This document shows positions 1 to 8,273 of a stretch of 64,000 nt of DNA, one piece after another. The notes under the pieces were generated by a model. The model worked only from the letters and a program-made list of their open reading frames with translations. It was not told where the DNA came from and did no database searches. Source of the DNA: Sphingomonas elodea ATCC 31461 (GTDB taxonomy: Bacteria > Pseudomonadota > Alphaproteobacteria > Sphingomonadales > Sphingomonadaceae); assembly GCF_000226955.1 (NCBI RefSeq), contig NZ_AGFU01000026.1, positions 49,896 through 113,895 on the forward strand, in the 5' to 3' direction. Positions within the stretch are counted from its first letter, which is position 1; each line of letters opens with the position of its first letter. The position numbers were made by a program, and so were the translations under genes.

Positions 1-555
1 ATAGGCGATCGGCCGGTCGCCGAGCGTGAGCAGCCATGCCCGCACCGCGTCTGCCGCCGCCAGACGCTGCAGCCCGGCAAGGTCCTCGGGCAGCCCGGCG
101 CCGAGCAGCCGCTCCTGATAGGTCCGCGCCGAAAGCGCCCGCGCCGCCGGGTGGAAGACCGCCAGTTCGTCCGGTGTCCGGAACCGGTGCACGTCGAGCC
201 GCCCGCCCGATTCCGCCGCCAGCCGCTTCGCCTTGCGCTTCAGCCCCTGCCGGGTGTTGGCCGAAAGGCCGGCGAACCAGGCATCGAAGCCGATCGACAG
301 ATCGACGAAGCTGCGGACATAGCGCTGACGCACGAAGCCGATCATGCCGGATCGGCGAACCGCGTCCAGCTGCGCCTCGGGCAGCGACGTCAGCCAATAG
401 CCTTGGGCGTCGGGCGGCAGTGCCGGCAGCGAGGGCGCCCCGCCGGCACGGGCATCGACCAGCGTCAGCGGCACCCGCAGCAAGCGGGGCCGCAGCGCGA
501 ACAGCGTCCGCGCGCCGATCATGAAGCGCAGCGGTACCGGTGTCGCGGCGCTCAT
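1..555 (-). CDS. GNAT-like (CelD/BcsL type) acyltransferase, 3' part cut by window edge
   Basis: Only the first 185 codons are inside the window; the gene runs off the left edge. Around residue 100 it has the basic stretch SANTRQGLKRKAKRLA, typical of the BioF2-like/CelD acetyltransferases (GNAT fold, FemAB-related) found in exopolysaccharide and cell-surface loci. No signal peptide is visible, so a cytoplasmic enzyme is likely. The start ATG overlaps the TGA of the upstream polysaccharide-deacetylase-like gene (ATGA), so the two are translationally coupled and probably share a glycan-modifying role. The family call rests on one region only; the substrate is unknown. Confidence 0.6.
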   Translation of the reverse strand, partial: MSAATPVPLRFMIGARTLFALRPRLLRVPLTLVDARAGGAPSLPALPPDAQGYWLTSLPEAQLDAVRRSGMIGFVRQRYVRSFVDLSIGFDAWFAGLSANTRQGLKRKAKRLAAESGGRLDVHRFRTPDELAVFHPAARALSARTYQERLLGAGLPEDLAGLQRLAAADAVRAWLLTLGDRPIAY

Positions 556-1502
556 CCCGCCCGCTCCTCGATCAGGTTGGACCAGAGCTGCTCGGCCTGG
601 CGCAGTCCGGTGCGCAGATAGGTCGAGACGAGCGGCGCGTCGTCCCGGTCCAGGGGCAGCGGCGGCCGGTCGGCGAAATGCGCGGTCGGCAGCACGTCGC
701 GTCGCGCGGCGAGCAAGCGGCACAGCGATTCGAAGCGGCGGACATGGACGGCGTTCGGCCGCGTGCCGGCCCGATTGGCAAGCTCGAACCCATGGCTGAC
801 GATCGTCACCGCGATATGGTCCGCGCGCACCGCATGATCGAGCGCGGCGCGCATCTCCCGGGCGGAAAGCGCGCAGATCTGGAAATGCCGCAGCCTGCGG
901 CCGGCATCGATCACCGTCACCGGCACTTCGGTCACCCCTCGGTGCCGCACCGGCGCGATCTGGCGGGGCGGCAGCCCGATCGCACTCGGCCAGGGATGTT
1001 CGGAGCCGTCATGGCTGGAATCGTACACAAAGCCTTGCGCCGCCAGCGCCGTCAGCGTCGCGTCGTTGGCGGCATAGCTGCCGGCACGAAAGGCGATCGG
1101 CGGCGCGGCGCCCGCCTCGATCAATAGTGCACGGGCGCGCGCGATCAGGCGTGCCTGTTCCTCGGGGCTATAATCGATCAGCTCGAACCGGCCCGGCATC
1201 CGGCTGCGGTCCTGCGCGCAGGCGCCGGTCCAGTTGGGATGGAGATGCAGCTGCACCTCCTGCCCCGCCGCGCGGATCGCCCGCACCATCGCCGCGATCG
1301 GCGCGAGCCCATGGACCAGCGCCGGCATCGGATCGACGAAGAAACATGCCTTCAGGCCATGCTCGGCGAGCCGCGCGAGCTGCCAGCCCACACCCACCCC
1401 GGCCGGCTCGAACGAGCGGCTCACGATCTCCGTCAGATCGAGACCGGCGACGTGGTGGCGCCACATCAGCTCGGTATCGATCGTCAGGAACACGAAGGGC
1501 AT
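552..1502 (-). CDS. Polysaccharide deacetylase-like (NodB-homology) protein
   Basis: A 316-residue protein without signal peptide. It opens with FLTIDTE, which fits the first metal/catalytic Asp motif of carbohydrate esterase family 4. HLHPNW near residue 87 supplies the H-x-H type metal ligands, and AFRAGSY further on matches the third family motif. CE4 enzymes remove N- or O-acetyl groups from sugars; cytoplasmic members without a signal peptide often sit in surface-polysaccharide loci. It is coupled by a 4-bp overlap to the downstream GNAT-like gene, so acetyl removal and acyl transfer may act on the same glycan (inference). The upstream gap of 78 bp to the next gene holds a short inverted repeat only. 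Confidence 0.7.
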   Translation of the reverse strand: MPFVFLTIDTELMWRHHVAGLDLTEIVSRSFEPAGVGVGWQLARLAEHGLKACFFVDPMPALVHGLAPIAAMVRAIRAAGQEVQLHLHPNWTGACAQDRSRMPGRFELIDYSPEEQARLIARARALLIEAGAAPPIAFRAGSYAANDATLTALAAQGFVYDSSHDGSEHPWPSAIGLPPRQIAPVRHRGVTEVPVTVIDAGRRLRHFQICALSAREMRAALDHAVRADHIAVTIVSHGFELANRAGTRPNAVHVRRFESLCRLLAARRDVLPTAHFADRPPLPLDRDDAPLVSTYLRTGLRQAEQLWSNLIEERAG

Positions 1503-1580
1503 GCCGGATCTCGCTCACGCCCCGATCGGGGTCGGTTGAGCCCTGGCCTAGCCCAGCCATCGTGAAGAATTCACGAAAGC

Positions 1581-4376
1581 CTAGGGCTTGATCCCGTAGC
1601 GCGCATATTCGGCATCCACCTGCGGCCGCATCAGCCGCGCCGCCGCCAGATCCTCGGCGGCCGCCTTGTCGCCCGTGCGGGTGCGGATCACCCCGCGCAG
1701 ATACAGGCTGGAGGTGAGCAGCGGCGCCACGTCGAGCGCGGCGTTGAGGTCGGCCAGCGCATCGTCCATCCGGCCCATGCGGAAATAGACCATGGCGCGG
1801 CTGTCGAGGATCGAGGCCGGCTGTTCGGCCAGCTCGATCGCCTTGGTGCAGTCCTTCAGCGCGCCGTCGAGCCCGATACTACCCGTGCCCTTGATCCAGC
1901 AGCGGCTGTTGAGCAGCATCGCGTTGCCCGGCGCCTTGGCGATGGCAGGATCGAGCACCGCCACCGCATCCGTCGCCCGCCCCGCATCGGCCAGCAGCTG
2001 CGCCTGCAGCGCGACGAAGCCGTTGCGCTCGCTGCCGCCCTTGGCGACCCGCTCGGCCGCCATCGCGACGGCGGCGTCGGGCTGGCCGGCCAGACCGGTA
2101 TAGGTGGCCAGCATGTTCGCCACCCCGGCATCGCCCGGATCGAGCGTCTTCGCCGCCTGCGCGTCGGCGAGCGCGCCCTTATAGTCGCCGATCGCGGCCC
2201 TGATGCCCGCGCGCTGGCTGTACAGCGCGACACTGGGCTGGATGGCGATCGCCTTGTCCAGATCGGCCAACGCCGCCTTCCACTCCCAGGTACCGGCGTA
2301 GAAACTGGCGCGGCTGGTCCAGGGCGCGACGTCCTTCGGGTCGGCGGCGATGGCCGCGGCATAGACGTCGAGCAGCGGCTTCAGCGCCCCCGTCCGCTTC
2401 GCCTCGGTCACCACCTTCCAGCGGGGCGGCGCATCCTCCGGCCCCAGCGCGGTCAGCAGCCGGGTCTTGGCCAGCGCCACCTGCGCCTTCGCTTCGGCCA
2501 CCTTGTCGGCGGGCACCTCGGCCGCCTCCGGGCCGCTGCGATCCTCGATCCGCAGCTCGCCGTCGGCCAGCGTGACCTTGCGGGCGAACGAACGCCCCGC
2601 CAGCGACGCGGGCAGCACCTGATCCCCGTCCAGCGCGAAGCCCTTGCCGCCCTGCGGCAGGCGGATACGCCAGCGCGCGACGCCGCTCGCCATGTCGTTG
2701 ACCGCGACCGGAATGTCCTTCCACTCGGAACGTGCGCGGTCGGGCTCGAAGCCCAGGCCGCTGATCGTCTTGTCGAGCACGGTCCGGAAGCGGCCGTCCT
2801 CGCGGCGCCAGCTCGACGTGCTGATCCCGCGGATCTGCACGGTCACCGCCGCCGCCTCGCCGTCATAGGCGATGCTGCGCTCGGCGATCAGCGGATCGCT
2901 GACGAAGCCGCTGGCGAAGTTCTGCGCCGCCTCGTCCAGCTGGTCCTTGTTCATCTGCCCCGATCCGGCATGCACCATCTCCGCCATCGGGCCGCGGATC
3001 GTCAGCCGGAGGGTGAAGGGGGTCGGCAGGTCCAGCCCGGCGCGCTGGTCGAAATCGACGTCCGCCTCGAAGGTCGGTCGCCCCGGCGCCCGCACCGGCA
3101 ACGCCATCAGCGGCGCGCCTGCCGCGCGGATCGGCAGCACGTTGCGGAACGGCGGCACGTCGGCCAGGTCGGCGAGGCGCGTGCCGCTGCTGGTGCCGTC
3201 CAGCCACAGGCTCTGTCCGTCCACCGTCGCATGGACCAGCACATGGTTGAAGGCGCCGGGGGCCGGCAGCCGCTGCGGCACCAGGTCGCCCGCATCGGTG
3301 CTGGCCGCCACCGCTTCCGCCTCGACATCCAGCGCATGGAGCAGCGCGAGCAGCAGCAAGGTCTTCGCCTTGCAGTCGCCATAGCGGCGCGACCAGGTAT
3401 CGGCCGGCGCCTGCGGGCGATAGCTGCCGCCGTCCATGCCGACGAACAGGTAGCGCACATCATCCTGCACCAGCCGCAGCGCCATCGCGACGCGGGTACG
3501 CGGATCGCTGGTCTTCTCGCGGATCTTCGCCACTTCGGCCGCGAGCGGACTGCCGGGCGCGATCAGCCCGTCGGTGCGATAGAGCGGCGCCATCACGCGC
3601 GAGACCGCCGCCCAGTCGGCATAGCTGGAGGCCTCGATCAGCGTCATCGGCTTGAACCGGGCAGGCGCGTCGTTCGGGATCTCCGGCTGCTTGGCCAGCG
3701 GCAGGGCGATGTCGATCAACTGATAGTCGCCGTCGCTCACCGGCTTGGGCGCGGTGCCGCTCATATGCACCTTCCAGCCCAGCTTGCTCGCCTTGGGCCA
3801 GGACAGGCGGGCGCGGGCGAACTGTGCCCGCGTCGGATCGGCGAACAGCGGCAGGAAGGCCTGGGTGTTGCCCTGCAGCGCGGCATCCTTGTGGGTGGTG
3901 GAATAGCTCAGCCGCAGCACGTCGCCGACGCGCAAGCCCTCCACCGCCAGGCTGGCGGTGAGCGTGCCGTTGATCTGCAGCTGCTCCAGCTGCTGCTCGC
4001 GACGCAGCACCTCGAAGCGCTGGCCGGCGGCGATCAGGTCGATATGCTCGGTACCCCGGATGATCTCGGCGCGGTGGATGATCAGGTCGCCCGCATCGGG
4101 CTGCCAGGGCAGCGTCACCGTGCCGACATTGCTCAGCATCTGGGCGGAGACGACGCGCTGCGCCTGATCGAAATAGGTCCAGACCTGCCCGTCGGCGACG
4201 CGGGCCTGTTCGTCGAACAGCACCACCATGGGATCGCTTTCGGCGTTGCGCTTCGCGTCGGGCTCCGGCGCCACCTTCACCCATCCGGGTGCGGGCTGGT
4301 ACAACGGCTTGTCGCCGGCATGCGCCACCCCGGCCGTGGACAACAACACGGCCACCAACAACTTCCGCCCCCGCAT
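1581..4376 (-). CDS. Exported DUF3857/transglutaminase-like protein with TPR repeats (copy A)
   Basis: 931 residues. Residues 1-20 form a signal peptide ending AHA. A DUF3857 domain follows (about 60-230), then a transglutaminase-like core whose YGDCKAK motif places the catalytic-type Cys at residue 335, with the FNHVLVHA His and WLDGT Asp downstream to complete a triad. The C-terminal 250 residues are TPR-like helices rich in ALADLDKAI-type repeats. The family is periplasmic and poorly characterised; a cysteine-protease or protein-crosslinking activity is only inferred from the triad. It is the downstream copy of a tandem pair: the neighbour at 4466-7270 has the same architecture, an almost identical mature N-terminus and a 935-codon length. 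The two are probably co-transcribed. Confidence 0.8.
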   Translation of the reverse strand: MRGRKLLVAVLLSTAGVAHAGDKPLYQPAPGWVKVAPEPDAKRNAESDPMVVLFDEQARVADGQVWTYFDQAQRVVSAQMLSNVGTVTLPWQPDAGDLIIHRAEIIRGTEHIDLIAAGQRFEVLRREQQLEQLQINGTLTASLAVEGLRVGDVLRLSYSTTHKDAALQGNTQAFLPLFADPTRAQFARARLSWPKASKLGWKVHMSGTAPKPVSDGDYQLIDIALPLAKQPEIPNDAPARFKPMTLIEASSYADWAAVSRVMAPLYRTDGLIAPGSPLAAEVAKIREKTSDPRTRVAMALRLVQDDVRYLFVGMDGGSYRPQAPADTWSRRYGDCKAKTLLLLALLHALDVEAEAVAASTDAGDLVPQRLPAPGAFNHVLVHATVDGQSLWLDGTSSGTRLADLADVPPFRNVLPIRAAGAPLMALPVRAPGRPTFEADVDFDQRAGLDLPTPFTLRLTIRGPMAEMVHAGSGQMNKDQLDEAAQNFASGFVSDPLIAERSIAYDGEAAAVTVQIRGISTSSWRREDGRFRTVLDKTISGLGFEPDRARSEWKDIPVAVNDMASGVARWRIRLPQGGKGFALDGDQVLPASLAGRSFARKVTLADGELRIEDRSGPEAAEVPADKVAEAKAQVALAKTRLLTALGPEDAPPRWKVVTEAKRTGALKPLLDVYAAAIAADPKDVAPWTSRASFYAGTWEWKAALADLDKAIAIQPSVALYSQRAGIRAAIGDYKGALADAQAAKTLDPGDAGVANMLATYTGLAGQPDAAVAMAAERVAKGGSERNGFVALQAQLLADAGRATDAVAVLDPAIAKAPGNAMLLNSRCWIKGTGSIGLDGALKDCTKAIELAEQPASILDSRAMVYFRMGRMDDALADLNAALDVAPLLTSSLYLRGVIRTRTGDKAAAEDLAAARLMRPQVDAEYARYGIKP

Positions 4377-4465
4377 CTTCCCCGTTCCCCTTCACTTCAG
4401 GGCGCCGAATGTACCGCGTCGCGGTGGCCGCTCAACTGTTTCCTGCATGCGGCGGGCGGAATGGC

Positions 4466-7270
4466 TCAGGGCTCGATCCCCCAGCGGGCGTATTCGCGAT
4501 CGACCTGCGGATCGAGCAGCCGGGCATCGGCGAGATCGGCCATGGCCTGATTCTTTTTGCCCTGCCGCGTCAGCACCACCCCGCGCAGGAACAGCGTGCC
4601 GGCGGCACCCGGGCGCTGCTCCACCGCGGCGTTGAGGTCGGCCAGCGCCTCGTCCAGCCGGTTGAGGCGGAAATAGACCATGGCCCGGCTGTCCAGCGCC
4701 ATCGCCGCATTCTGATCGCTCAGTTCGATCGCGCGGGTGCAATCCTTCAGCGCCAAATCGAGCTGCAGGTTCAGCGTGCCCTTCAGCCAGCAACGGTTGT
4801 TGAGCAGCCGACTGTTGGCCGGCTTCTCCGCAATCGCGCGGTCGATGGCGGCCAGCGCGCCCTGCGCGTCCCCCGCCCGCGCCAGCGCGGTCGCCTTGGC
4901 GGAGAGCAGGTCCGCAAGATTCTCGCCGTTCTCCTCGATCTTCGGGTCGAGCAGGGCCAGCGCCTCGTCCTTCTCACCCTGTTCGGCGAGCAACATGGTC
5001 AGCCGGCCGAGAACCTCGATCCGGCCCGGCACCAGCGACTGGGCGGTCCGCAGGTCCTCGATCGCACCGGCGGTGTCGCCCAGCGCGTGGCGGAGGCCGG
5101 CGCGCTGGAACAGCGTCTCGGGCTTGGCGGCGATGGCGATCGCCTTGTCGAAATCGGCCAGCGCCTGCTTTCGTTCGAAGATCATGCCGAGGAAGCGGCC
5201 GCGCGCGACATAGCGATCGGCCTCGTCCGGCCGCTCGGCGATATAGGCGGTGTAGCGCGCCAGCACCTCGTCATACAGATGTGCGCGCTTGGCCGCCTCT
5301 ACCCCGTGCCACGGTCCCGGATAGCGCGGCGCGGTGCGCAGGCTGATCCGGCGGTTGCGGAAATCGGCGAGCGCGGCGCGCGCCGCCGGCAGATCGGCCG
5401 GCTGGATCTCGGCGCCGCTATGCGCTTGTTCGGTCTCCAGCGTCAGCACGTCCCCCGCCAGCGCCGCCTTGACGGTGAGCTGTCGTCCGCCCGGCAGCGC
5501 CAGGTCCAGCGCGGTGCTGCCGTCGAGCGCCAGTTCCCTGCCGCCCTCGGGCAGGCGGAAGCGCAGCGTCGTACGGTTGCGTCCCGGATCGCCCGTCTCC
5601 ACCGGCATGTCCTTCCAGATCGTGCGCGCGCGGTCCGGCAGGTCCGGCACGCGGCCGATCGGCAGCTGGGTGCGATAGCGCAGGTCGCCATAGGCCCAGC
5701 GCTGGGTGGCAATGCCGCGCAGCTTCACGGTCGCGGTGCCGACCATATCGTCGAAGCGGATCGTCGCATCGGTCACCAGCACGTCGCTCGCGCCCGCCGG
5801 CAGGAAGCCCTGGAGGAAGCGCCGTTGCTCCTGCTTGGGCAGCGCTCCGAGCAGGCTGCGCAGCGAAATGGCGGTCCCGCCGCGCAGCGTCACCTCCGCA
5901 TCGAGCGGCGCCGGCAGATTGATCCCGCCACGCAGGTCCATGTCGAGCGTCGCGACTCTGTTCGGTCGCGATGGCACCCGGTCCGGCACCTGCAGCAGCC
6001 CGGTGCCCGCGGCGCGCAGCGGAAGCACCCAGTGGAACGGCAGCACGTCGCCGATGTCCTCCAGCCGGGTGCCGGTGGCGGTGCCGTCGAGCCACAGCGT
6101 CTCCTCCCCCAGATGGGCGAGCACGAAGATATGGTTGAACGCCGCCGCCGAGGGCAGCCGCGCGGAGACCAGGTCGCCGCCGCCGAGATTGGCCAGCGCC
6201 GGCTCCGCCTCGATGCCCAGCGCGTGGAGCATGGCGAGCAGCAGCAGCGTCTTCGCCTTGCAGTCGCCATAGCCGAGCGCCAGCGTCTGCGCCGGGGCCT
6301 GCGGCACCAAGTTGCCGTTCTCCATGCCGCGATACAGATAGCGCACCTTGCCCTGCACCAGCGCCAGCGCGGCGGCGATACGGCGGCGGGGGTCCTTCTC
6401 GGCCGCGGCGATCTTGGCCACCTCGGCGGCGAGCGGGCTGCCGGGCGGGATCAGCCCCTCGGTGCGGTAGAGCGGCGCGAACACGCGCGACACGCTCGCC
6501 CAGTCGGCGAAGGTCGAGGCCTCGGCAAAGGGCGGGCGGGCGAAGCGGCCGGGGGCGCCCGGTGCCGGATCGGGCTGGCGCGGCAGCGGCTGGGCGAAGA
6601 CGAGTTCGTGCCAGCCGTCCGCGTCGCTTTCCTTCGGCACCGCGCCGACCGGATAGGCCTTCCACTGCACCTTGGCGCTGCTCGGCCACAGGAAGCGGGT
6701 ACGCGCGAAGCCGATCTTCAGCGGCTCGGACAGGATCGGGCCGCCCGCGCTGCTGTTGCCGGCAAGCGCCGGATCCTTGTTGGTCACCGAATAACGCAGG
6801 TCGAGTACGTCGCCCGGCCGCAGCCCCTCCACGGCCAGCGTCGCGGTCAGCTGGCCATCGAGCATCATCTTCTCGAGCCCGGCCTCCCGCTGGATCACGG
6901 TGAAGCTGCGGCCCTTCAGCGCATCGATCCGCTGCCCGTCGCGCAGGATGTCGACACCGTGGACGATCAGGTCGCCATGGGCGGGCTGCCAGTCGATCTT
7001 CACCGTACCCGCCTGCGACACGGCCTGGATCGTCGCCAGCCGCGTGGCACGCTCGACATAGGTCCAGCTGCCGCCGTCGCCGAGCCGGGCCTGCACGTCG
7101 CCGATCAGCATCAGCGGCGAATCGTCGGTCAGCGCCTTGGTGTCCGGCGCCGGCGCCGGCTTCACCCAGCCCGGCACCGGCTGGAGGAGCGGCTTGTCCC
7201 CCGCATGGGCGACCCCGGCCGCGGTGGAAAGCAGCAGCACCAGCAAAACGGCACGCGACGACATCGGCAT
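4466..7270 (-). CDS. Exported DUF3857/transglutaminase-like protein with TPR repeats (copy B)
   Basis: 934 residues, with the same domain order as its downstream neighbour: signal peptide ending AHA at about residue 23, DUF3857 domain, transglutaminase-like core with YGDCKAK (Cys 337), conserved FNHIFVLAHL and WLDGT segments, then C-terminal TPR-like repeats. The mature proteins both begin with GDKPL and share a PGWVK segment, so this is a gene duplication. Sequence between conserved blocks has drifted considerably, so the duplication is not recent. It is the first gene of the pair, and the 127-bp divergent region upstream (7271-7415) carries a palindrome that may regulate it. Function is unknown beyond a likely periplasmic location. 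Confidence 0.8.
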   Translation of the reverse strand: MPMSSRAVLLVLLLSTAAGVAHAGDKPLLQPVPGWVKPAPAPDTKALTDDSPLMLIGDVQARLGDGGSWTYVERATRLATIQAVSQAGTVKIDWQPAHGDLIVHGVDILRDGQRIDALKGRSFTVIQREAGLEKMMLDGQLTATLAVEGLRPGDVLDLRYSVTNKDPALAGNSSAGGPILSEPLKIGFARTRFLWPSSAKVQWKAYPVGAVPKESDADGWHELVFAQPLPRQPDPAPGAPGRFARPPFAEASTFADWASVSRVFAPLYRTEGLIPPGSPLAAEVAKIAAAEKDPRRRIAAALALVQGKVRYLYRGMENGNLVPQAPAQTLALGYGDCKAKTLLLLAMLHALGIEAEPALANLGGGDLVSARLPSAAAFNHIFVLAHLGEETLWLDGTATGTRLEDIGDVLPFHWVLPLRAAGTGLLQVPDRVPSRPNRVATLDMDLRGGINLPAPLDAEVTLRGGTAISLRSLLGALPKQEQRRFLQGFLPAGASDVLVTDATIRFDDMVGTATVKLRGIATQRWAYGDLRYRTQLPIGRVPDLPDRARTIWKDMPVETGDPGRNRTTLRFRLPEGGRELALDGSTALDLALPGGRQLTVKAALAGDVLTLETEQAHSGAEIQPADLPAARAALADFRNRRISLRTAPRYPGPWHGVEAAKRAHLYDEVLARYTAYIAERPDEADRYVARGRFLGMIFERKQALADFDKAIAIAAKPETLFQRAGLRHALGDTAGAIEDLRTAQSLVPGRIEVLGRLTMLLAEQGEKDEALALLDPKIEENGENLADLLSAKATALARAGDAQGALAAIDRAIAEKPANSRLLNNRCWLKGTLNLQLDLALKDCTRAIELSDQNAAMALDSRAMVYFRLNRLDEALADLNAAVEQRPGAAGTLFLRGVVLTRQGKKNQAMADLADARLLDPQVDREYARWGIEP

Positions 7271-7287
7271 CCCACCCCACCCATCAA

Positions 7288-7311
7288 GACTTTGACGACT
7301 CTGACAAAGTC
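7288..7311. promoter_or_regulatory. Inverted repeat in divergent promoter region
   Basis: GACTTTG at 7288-7294 is matched by CAAAGTC at 7305-7311 with a 10-bp spacer, giving perfect 7-bp arms. It lies just 17 bp upstream of the transglutaminase-like gene on the minus strand and about 105 bp upstream of the plus-strand gene at 7416. This is a possible operator or a 5'-UTR hairpin. No regulator is encoded nearby, so its role is a guess. Confidence 0.3.
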
Positions 7312-7415
7312 GAGGCCTGCCACGTACAGCCGAACAATAGAAGGGCGGGCCCGCAATTTAATTTGCCATTCATGGCCTTGTAGATATTGTCTGCGACATG
7401 GGGAGGCGAAGCGGC

Positions 7416-8258
7416 ATGCGACACTTGTTCTTCCACGCCATGGCACTGGCGATCGCCGTCGGCGTATCGCCCGCTGCCGCGCAGACCTCGCCCGAGACCA
7501 GGCAGGACGAGGAGATCGTCGTCGAAGGGCAGACGATCGATCCCAAGGAATTGCCGGTCCGCGTCACCACCCCGCCCCGGCCGCAGGACCGTCAGGCCAG
7601 CGCGACGAGCATCTCCGACGCCCGCCGCTTCGTCCGCTGCATGCACAGCGTCGATCCCCGGCTGCTCCACGAAACCATCGATCGGGCATTGAACGACCGC
7701 ACCGGCCAATGGGCGCTCGACCGGATCATCCGCCAGCGCGCCGCCTGCTACAATACGGTCTTCGCCCGGCCGCCCGCCGACCCGCCCAAATATGGCGAGT
7801 GCAACCCGGTCTCCGGCAGCGCAATGTGCCGCAACGTGTTCGATCGGGGTGCGCTGTTCGAATATGCGCTGGCCACCTATGCACCCGATCTTGCGCTGAA
7901 CCGCGCCGACCTGCAGCGGACGGAGGTTCGTCAGCAGTTCCTCCAACGCGAGCTGCCGATCAGCCAGAACCGCACCGCCGATGATCGCCGCTATTTCGAC
8001 GTGGCCTCCTGCGTGGTGCAGACCCATCCCGAAATGGCGTTGTCCTTCGTCCGACTCGGCGAGGGCGACACGAAGGAGGCACGGCTGCTCCAGCTGCTGA
8101 TCGGCCTGTCGCCCAACTGCTTCGGCCGCGCCAAGAAGGTGGCGGTCGATCCCAACCAGTTCCGCCTCTATGTCGGCGAGGCGGTCTATGGCTGGGCGGC
8201 GGCGGTGCGGGGCGTGCGCACGCTGATCCCGGAAACGCAACAGGCGCGGGCGGACTGA
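7416..8258 (+). CDS. Exported protein of unknown function
   Basis: 280 residues. I start it at the second ATG because a strong GGGGAGG ribosome-binding site lies just upstream of that codon; the earlier in-frame ATG at 7398 lies before this site. The N-terminus is a clear signal peptide ending AAAQ. The mature protein has about six scattered cysteines (for example in FVRCMH, AACYNT, GECNP, ASCVV), compatible with periplasmic disulfides, and no repeats or membrane spans. I do not recognise the family. It is divergent from the transglutaminase-like pair and convergent with uvrC. Confidence 0.65.
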   Translation: MRHLFFHAMALAIAVGVSPAAAQTSPETRQDEEIVVEGQTIDPKELPVRVTTPPRPQDRQASATSISDARRFVRCMHSVDPRLLHETIDRALNDRTGQWALDRIIRQRAACYNTVFARPPADPPKYGECNPVSGSAMCRNVFDRGALFEYALATYAPDLALNRADLQRTEVRQQFLQRELPISQNRTADDRRYFDVASCVVQTHPEMALSFVRLGEGDTKEARLLQLLIGLSPNCFGRAKKVAVDPNQFRLYVGEAVYGWAAAVRGVRTLIPETQQARAD

Positions 8259-8273
8259 GCCGCCCCGCGCCCT

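Noticed and set aside
1561-1575. Short inverted repeat CGTGAA/TTCACG
   Set aside because: Only 6-bp arms with a 3-bp gap; no T-run, and too weak to call a terminator or operator.
2970-7984. Very long plus-strand open frames at 2970-4550 and 4289-7984
   Set aside because: They are antisense to the two transglutaminase-like genes; high GC makes such shadow frames common, and their protein sequence is Arg/Gln-rich with no domain.
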